The notes below the pieces were generated by a model, which worked only from the letters and a program-made list of their open reading frames with translations, was not told the origin of the DNA and ran no database searches. Source: Pseudosulfitobacter sp. DSM 107133 (GTDB lineage Bacteria > Pseudomonadota > Alphaproteobacteria > Rhodobacterales > Rhodobacteraceae). From it: 64,000 nt of DNA. This document shows, in pieces, positions 59,504 through 64,000 of the stretch (position 1 is its first letter; every line of letters starts with the position of its first letter). A program made the position numbers and the translations under genes. The stretch is taken from positions 620,001-684,000 of the forward strand of contig NZ_CP085154.1 in assembly GCF_022788695.1 (NCBI RefSeq), read 5' to 3'.

Positions 59504-59848
59504 TCAGAATGGCAGTTTCATGCCTGCGGGCAGGCCGAGGCCTTCGGTCATTTTCGAAAGTTCTTCCTGCGATTTTGCTGCGGCCTTGGCCTGGGCATCC
59601 TTGACGGCTGCGAGGATCAGGTCTTCGACCACTTCCTTGTCGTCGCTGTTGAAGATGCTGGGGTCGATGTCCAGAGCGGTCAGCTCGCCCTTGGCGGTGG
59701 CGGTCGCCTTGACCAGACCCGCGCCGGATTCGCCGGTGACGGTGACATTTTGCAGGTCGTCCTGCATTTGTGCCATCTTGTCCTGCATTTCCTTGGCTTT
59801 TTTCATCATGCCGGCCATGTCGCCCAGCCCGCCCAGTCCTTTAAGCAT
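59504..59848 (-). CDS. YbaB/EbfC nucleoid-associated protein
   Basis: A 114-residue protein. The N-terminal coiled coil MLKGLGGLGDMAGMMKKAKE, QDKMAQMQDDLQNVTVTGES and GLVKATATAKGELTALDIDP are the family blocks. It binds DNA as a dimer. Its place between dnaX and recR is classic. Confidence 0.95.
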   Translation of the reverse strand: MLKGLGGLGDMAGMMKKAKEMQDKMAQMQDDLQNVTVTGESGAGLVKATATAKGELTALDIDPSIFNSDDKEVVEDLILAAVKDAQAKAAAKSQEELSKMTEGLGLPAGMKLPF

Positions 59849-59911
59849 TGGTGTCTCCTTGGGTGTGTCGTTGATCTGTTATGTGATGTCGCGTGCCCTT
59901 AGGGGCAAGAG

Positions 59912-61660
59912 TCAGTCTTCCTCGAAAGGGTCCCATTCGTCTTCGACTTCGGGCAAGGCTTCGCCCTGGGCCTCGGCTGCGATGTCTTCGGGGGTGCGGA
60001 TCGCGGTGATCCGTGCCTTGGGGAACTGGGCCATGACAGCTTGTACCAGCGGGTGTGCTTCGGCCTCGGCGCGTTGTTCCAGTTCGGCGGCATCGCGGAC
60101 TTCGGCGATGGTCTTGCCGCCGCCGTCGTTGACGATGCTGACGGCCCAGCGGTTGCCGGTCCATGTTTGCAGGCGCGCGCCCAGCCGTTGCGCCAGATCG
60201 CGCGGCGCGTCGTTTGTGGGGACGAATTCGATGCGGCCCGGTTGATAGGCGTCCAGTCGCAGTGTGGTTTCCACCTCGACAAGCAGTTTCACGTCGCGGT
60301 TGGTGCGGATCAGTTCGATCACATGTTCAAAGCTGGGAAACCGGGCCAGTGCGCTGTCGGCGTCGATTGCCAATGCCGCTGTCGGGCCGCCACTGCTTTG
60401 GGCGGCAGGTCGGGCGGCATGGGCATAGGCCTGCGTGGCACCGCCCGACGCGCTGCCCCCGACAGACCCGCTGTTTCCGCCCGGTGCGGGCGGTGGCTTG
60501 CTGTTCAACTTGCGTACCAGTTCCTCGGGCGTGGGCAGGTCGGCCACATGGGTCAGGCGAATGATCGCCATTTCGGCGGCCATCATCGCGTTGGGGGCGG
60601 CGGCGACCTCGTCCAGTGCCTTGAGCAGCATCTGCCACAGGCGCGTCAGTACCCGCATCGGCAGGTTCTCGGCCATGGTCTGCCCGCGCTGCCGCTCATC
60701 GGGGGCAACGGTGGGATCTTCGGCGGCCTCGGGCGTGATCTTGACCACGCTGACCCAATGGGTGATCTCGGCCAGATCGCGCAGCACGGCCATCGGGTCG
60801 GCCCCGTCGGCATATTGCGCGCCCAATTCGGTCAGGGCCGCTGCCGCGTCGCCGCGCAGGATCATGTCCAGCAGGTCCAGCACACGGCCCCGGTCGGCCA
60901 GCCCCAGCATGGCGCGGACCTGTTCGGCGGTGGTCTCGCCCGCACCGTGGGAAATGGCCTGATCCAGCAACGAGGTCGCATCGCGGGCCGATCCTTCGGC
61001 GGCACGGGTGATCAGGGCCAGCGCGTCATCGGCAATCTCGGCGCTTTCGGCGCTGGCAATCTTGCGCATCAGGGCGATCATCACCTCGGGTTCGATCCGG
61101 CGCAAATCAAACCGCTGGCAGCGCGACAGCACCGTTACGGGCACCTTACGGATCTCGGTGGTGGCGAAGATGAACTTGACGTGGGCTGGCGGCTCTTCCA
61201 GCGTCTTCAGCAGCGCGTTGAACGCGCTGGTTGACAGCATGTGCACTTCGTCGATGATGTAGATCTTGTAGCGGGCCGAGGCCGCGCGATAGTGGACCGA
61301 GTCAATGATTTCCCGGATGTCGCCCACGCCGGTGCGCGAAGCGGCGTCCATTTCCATCACATCCACGTGGCGGCCTTCCATGATCGCCATGCAATGTTCG
61401 CATGTGCCGCAGGGTTCGGTCGTCGGCGTGCCGTTGCCATCGGGGCCGATGCAGTTCATGCCCTTGGCGATGATACGCGCCGTGGTGGTTTTGCCGGTGC
61501 CGCGAATGCCGGTCATGATGAACGCCTGGGCGATGCGATCGGCATCGAATGCGTTTTTCAGCGTGCGCACCATCGCATCCTGACCGACAAGATCGGCAAA
61601 GGTTTCGGGCCGGTATTTGCGGGCCAGTACCTGATATTGGGCGGGAGCTGTGTCGGTCAT
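59912..61660 (-). CDS. dnaX: DNA polymerase III tau/gamma subunit
   Basis: A 582-residue clamp-loader ATPase. Walker A is IRGTGKTTTARIIAKG, the zinc module is CIGPDGNG ... PCGTCEHC, Walker B is YIIDEVHMLSTSAFNALLKT, and the sensor 1 is IFATTE. The C-terminal third is the tau-specific domain with a Gly/Ala-rich linker around residue 395. The start at 61660 matches MTDTAPAQYQVLARKYRPET. No clear slippery site for a frameshifted gamma form was seen. Confidence 0.97.
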   Translation of the reverse strand: MTDTAPAQYQVLARKYRPETFADLVGQDAMVRTLKNAFDADRIAQAFIMTGIRGTGKTTTARIIAKGMNCIGPDGNGTPTTEPCGTCEHCMAIMEGRHVDVMEMDAASRTGVGDIREIIDSVHYRAASARYKIYIIDEVHMLSTSAFNALLKTLEEPPAHVKFIFATTEIRKVPVTVLSRCQRFDLRRIEPEVMIALMRKIASAESAEIADDALALITRAAEGSARDATSLLDQAISHGAGETTAEQVRAMLGLADRGRVLDLLDMILRGDAAAALTELGAQYADGADPMAVLRDLAEITHWVSVVKITPEAAEDPTVAPDERQRGQTMAENLPMRVLTRLWQMLLKALDEVAAAPNAMMAAEMAIIRLTHVADLPTPEELVRKLNSKPPPAPGGNSGSVGGSASGGATQAYAHAARPAAQSSGGPTAALAIDADSALARFPSFEHVIELIRTNRDVKLLVEVETTLRLDAYQPGRIEFVPTNDAPRDLAQRLGARLQTWTGNRWAVSIVNDGGGKTIAEVRDAAELEQRAEAEAHPLVQAVMAQFPKARITAIRTPEDIAAEAQGEALPEVEDEWDPFEED

Positions 61661-61890
61661 GGCAACCTTGCTGGATTCGAGTGACCGGGTAAACCTATGT
61701 GCTGGCGGGGGCAACGTCTACCGCCCAAGCCGACAATGACCAAAGGATAGCGCCGATCACGCCCATGCCGGCGCAATCTTGCGTCCGGTTGGTGCGATAT
61801 TCAGCCAATTCATTTCTGTTTGGCATTGAACTAATCTGGGGCAGGAACGTTCGCCTGAAGATCAGCCGGATGCCAAAAGGGAGAGACATC

Positions 61891-62721
61891 ATGCGTTTGC
61901 GGGGAATCAAGGGCAGCCGGAACGTCGAGGTGCGCGGGCGTGGACGCGCGGGGGCTGCGGGTGGCATCGGTATTGTGGGTTTGCTGGTGGTTCTGGCCAT
62001 CGGGTATTTTACCGGCATTGACGTGACGCCACTGTTGGAGGGGACGAACCAGCCCCGGTCGCAACAAACCACGCAGGCGCAGCCCGCCGATCCCGAAGCC
62101 ACGCAATTTGCAGGGCAGGTGCTTGCCACAACCGAGCAGGTCTGGACCCGTATCTTTGCCGAACAGTTGGGCCGCACCTATACACCGCCGGTTATGGTGG
62201 TCTTTGACGGTGTCACGCAAAGCCCCTGTGGCGGCGCGTCAGGTGCGACGGGGCCGTTTTACTGCCCTGTGGATCAAAAGGCCTATCTGGACACGGCCTT
62301 TTTCACGATGTTGTCGCAGCAGCTTGGTGCCGAGGGTGATTTTGCGGCCGCCTATGTCATCGCGCACGAGGTTGCGCACCATGTGCAGAACCAGTTGGGC
62401 ATTCTGGGGCAGGTGAACGCGGCCCGCCAAAAGGCCAACACCGCCGAGGCAAATGCGCTGACGGTGCGTCTGGAGCTGATGGCGGATTGTTTGTCAGGTG
62501 TCTGGGCGCAATCGGTGCAGGGATTGATGGAGCGGGGCGATCTGCAAGAGGCGTTGAATGCGGCGCGCAAGATCGGGGATGATTACCTGCAACGTCAGGC
62601 CGGGCAAGTGCCGCAGCCGCACACGTTTACCCATGGCACGTCTGAACAGCGCGCGGGGTGGTTCCGGCGCGGATACGACAGCGGGCTGGTGGATCAATGC
62701 GATACCTTCGCCGCGCGATAA
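61891..62721 (+). CDS. YpfJ-type neutral zinc metallopeptidase
   Basis: A 276-residue protein. An N-terminal basic segment (MRLRGIKGSRNVEVRGRGRA) is followed by one membrane helix (IGIVGLLVVLAIGYFTG) and a periplasmic peptidase domain with HEVAHHVQNQLGILGQVNAA (HExxH) and RLELMADCLSGVWAQ (third ligand). This is the YpfJ/KPN_02809 family. Substrates unknown. The start at 61891 was chosen over upstream in-frame codons because the family begins MRL/MRW. Confidence 0.9.
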   Translation: MRLRGIKGSRNVEVRGRGRAGAAGGIGIVGLLVVLAIGYFTGIDVTPLLEGTNQPRSQQTTQAQPADPEATQFAGQVLATTEQVWTRIFAEQLGRTYTPPVMVVFDGVTQSPCGGASGATGPFYCPVDQKAYLDTAFFTMLSQQLGAEGDFAAAYVIAHEVAHHVQNQLGILGQVNAARQKANTAEANALTVRLELMADCLSGVWAQSVQGLMERGDLQEALNAARKIGDDYLQRQAGQVPQPHTFTHGTSEQRAGWFRRGYDSGLVDQCDTFAAR

Positions 62722-62762
62722 TTGTGAGGGGGAAAGCCGCTTTGCCACGCAAGGGCTGAGGT

Positions 62763-62857
62763 GAGAGATTGGACAACGACCCAAGCGGGACTCGTTACGG
62801 CTGCTTCCTTCCGGATCTGACCGGGTTGGCGAGGCGCTCGCCCGCGCCAACCTCTCG
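62763..62857 (-). ncRNA. ffs: Signal recognition particle RNA, small bacterial type
   Basis: On the minus strand the RNA contains the invariant SRP loop sequence GGTCAGATCCGGAAGGAAGC followed by AGCC, within a long hairpin. The 5' end GAGAGGTTGGCGCGGGCGAG pairs with the 3' end CCAATCTCTC. Length about 95 bases; boundaries are set by the outer stem. It works with Ffh in membrane targeting. Confidence 0.9.
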
Positions 62858-62900
62858 ATTCCCCATATAGGGGGCGTGTCGCGCCATGGCAACCATTTGG

Positions 62901-64000
62901 CTACAGGGTCAGGCGCAGATTCAGAAATCCGCGGTCCGTCAGGCCGATGGGTATGGGGGCAAGTTCGGCGATATGCTCCAGATGGCGTTCCGCTTGCGGT
63001 GCGGTTTCAAGCCGTGCAGTGACGCCAAGTCCCGGTTTGAAACGCCACGCATCGGGATTCTTTGCGGGTATCGGGTCGTGGGCCAGGGCGTTTATTGCGG
63101 CGGTGATAACCGAAACCTCGGTGCGCACTGCGACCTTGTCGGGTGACAGGCCGGGAAAGGCGCTGCCACCGGACAGCCGGAAGCTGTTGGCCGCGACCAG
63201 AAACTGTTGCTTCGGGTCAAGCGGTGTACCGTTCCAATGGGCACTGGCAACGCGGCGTGCCCGCGGGGCGATCAGCTGGCCTGTTGGCGAATAACGGGCG
63301 GGCTGTGTGGGGTCGAAGGTAACATTCAGGCCGCATATGACATCGAATTGGAACCCTGGCACATCCGGGCGTATCAACGCCTGATCGGGCCTGTCCGGGG
63401 TGAGGTGGGTAAAGGCGACAGCGCTGCGTTCAAGCCATTCCAGTATCTGTGCACCGGTTGCGCAAATCGCCCAGACCCTGTCGGAATAGGGAAATATCCG
63501 TGACATATCACGACGCAAAATCGCGCCGGGTGGTACGTCCAGATAGTTTTGTGGTCCGGGCATCCCCCCTTTGGCGACTGTGCTGGAGGCCGCCAGGATC
63601 GGCAGATGCCCCAAGCCAGTGCCACGCGCGGCTGTGCGAATGGCGTGCTGCATGCCAAGTGCCAGCATTTGCGTCGCGTGATCTGCGCGCGCATGTGCGA
63701 AAAAACTGTGCAGGTACATGTTTGTGTGGCCCACAGGTTCGGCCATATGGGATTGGGTCAGTTTGTTGGCGTCAGAGACAGTGCGCAGGATGGCAGGGTG
63801 TTCAGGGACGGCTGCACCGGCGGTACGCAGGCTACTGCGGCTGTCGCGTATCTGCCAGCCTGCGGGCGCGCGCTCTAGCTTGATGTCAATCAATCCTAGA
63901 GCGTTGGCAGCGAAACCGGGCATCACAGCAGGCACATTGTGCAACAGCCCGACGTCGGCGTCGACGCCTGGAATGCCCCGATGATCCGGGCCTGGCAGTT
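62901..64000 (-). CDS. 2',3'-cyclic-nucleotide 2'-phosphodiesterase/3'-nucleotidase-like, 3' part
   Basis: The frame is open from the right edge through 62901, giving about 366 residues of the C-terminal portion. PGPDHRGIPGVDADVGLLHN, VPAVMPGFAANALGLIDIKL and LPILAASSTVAKGGMPGPQN are CpdB-type 5'-nucleotidase blocks, and AVRTEVSVITAAINALAHD-like helices end the nucleotide-binding domain. The N-terminal metallophosphatase domain and signal peptide would lie outside the window. It would release phosphate and nucleosides in the periplasm. Confidence 0.85.
   Translation of the reverse strand, partial: LPGPDHRGIPGVDADVGLLHNVPAVMPGFAANALGLIDIKLERAPAGWQIRDSRSSLRTAGAAVPEHPAILRTVSDANKLTQSHMAEPVGHTNMYLHSFFAHARADHATQMLALGMQHAIRTAARGTGLGHLPILAASSTVAKGGMPGPQNYLDVPPGAILRRDMSRIFPYSDRVWAICATGAQILEWLERSAVAFTHLTPDRPDQALIRPDVPGFQFDVICGLNVTFDPTQPARYSPTGQLIAPRARRVASAHWNGTPLDPKQQFLVAANSFRLSGGSAFPGLSPDKVAVRTEVSVITAAINALAHDPIPAKNPDAWRFKPGLGVTARLETAPQAERHLEHIAELAPIPIGLTDRGFLNLRLTL

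Noticed and set aside
60039..61234. A 397-residue plus-strand frame opposite dnaX
   Set aside because: Shadow of dnaX; Gly/His/Gln-rich composition without motifs.
61699..61890. An upstream extension of the zinc peptidase
   Set aside because: The 64 extra residues overlap the dnaX promoter region and are not part of the family; ATG 61891 starts the conserved MRLRG head.

Overview
The window reads as chromosomal DNA from a marine Rhodobacteraceae (Roseobacter-group) alphaproteobacterium. The supporting genes are COQ9, a DUF1013 protein, a TIGR02300 acidic protein, malyl-CoA lyase of the ethylmalonyl-CoA pathway, an ornithine decarboxylase with a speF-like leader, and the small alphaproteobacterial SRP RNA. 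No database search was run, so assignments rest on motif recognition, length and gene order.

Region 1 (1 to about 14.2 kb, possibly to 16.0 kb) is the left part of a Mu-like transposable prophage lying inverted, with its later genes running off the left edge. From right to left it has an S24-type repressor (plus strand) facing a Cro/Ner-like gene across three operator-like palindromes. Then come small early genes, a ParB-domain protein, MuA-type transposase, MuB-type ATPase, small regulators, DUF3164, an HNH nuclease, a stand-alone DnaA domain IV protein, GemA and the activator Mor. After Mor lie endolysin, nested spanins and the gp25/26/27-like block. Almost all neighbours overlap by ATGA or TGATG. 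A P63C-domain gene (14,993-16,021) follows the repressor side; the repeat TGCAAGCAT is scattered through its upstream region and runs into its start codon.

Region 2 (16 to 27.15 kb) is a graveyard of mobile DNA ending at a tRNA-Ala(GGC) gene. It has an HNH remnant, an intact IS66-family element with an exact 8-bp target duplication, a primase-like fragment cut off from its old promoter by that element, an XRE regulator, a membrane/coiled-coil protein, a VapB-like orphan, a TniQ-like fragment, and a Septu-like ATPase/HNH pair whose ATPase has lost its Walker A end.

Region 3 (27.2 to 64 kb) is core chromosome. It includes SprT-like peptidase, accA, a LysE exporter with a divergent Lrp regulator, mcl1, a dgcN-dgcA-aminotransferase locus for D-glutamate catabolism, marC, GST, OsmC, pyk, rpmI-rplT-pheS-pheT, mscL, ald with a divergent Lrp regulator and GMC oxidoreductase, rpsU, coq9, two quinone oxidoreductases, RNase T2, ornithine decarboxylase, the dnaX-ybaB-recR group, a zinc peptidase, the SRP RNA and the 3' part of a cpdB-like gene. 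It also holds a 262-bp MITE with perfect 31-bp terminal inverted repeats and TA duplication, and a family of short dispersed intergenic repeats.

The best leads for something undescribed are the P63C gene with its scattered repeats, the MITE with nested inverted repeats, the homologous hairpin/T-tract elements around the coiled-coil gene, and the Mu-like phage's early module that combines ParB-domain and DnaA-IV proteins. The Septu-like locus is a probable decayed version of a known kind of system.
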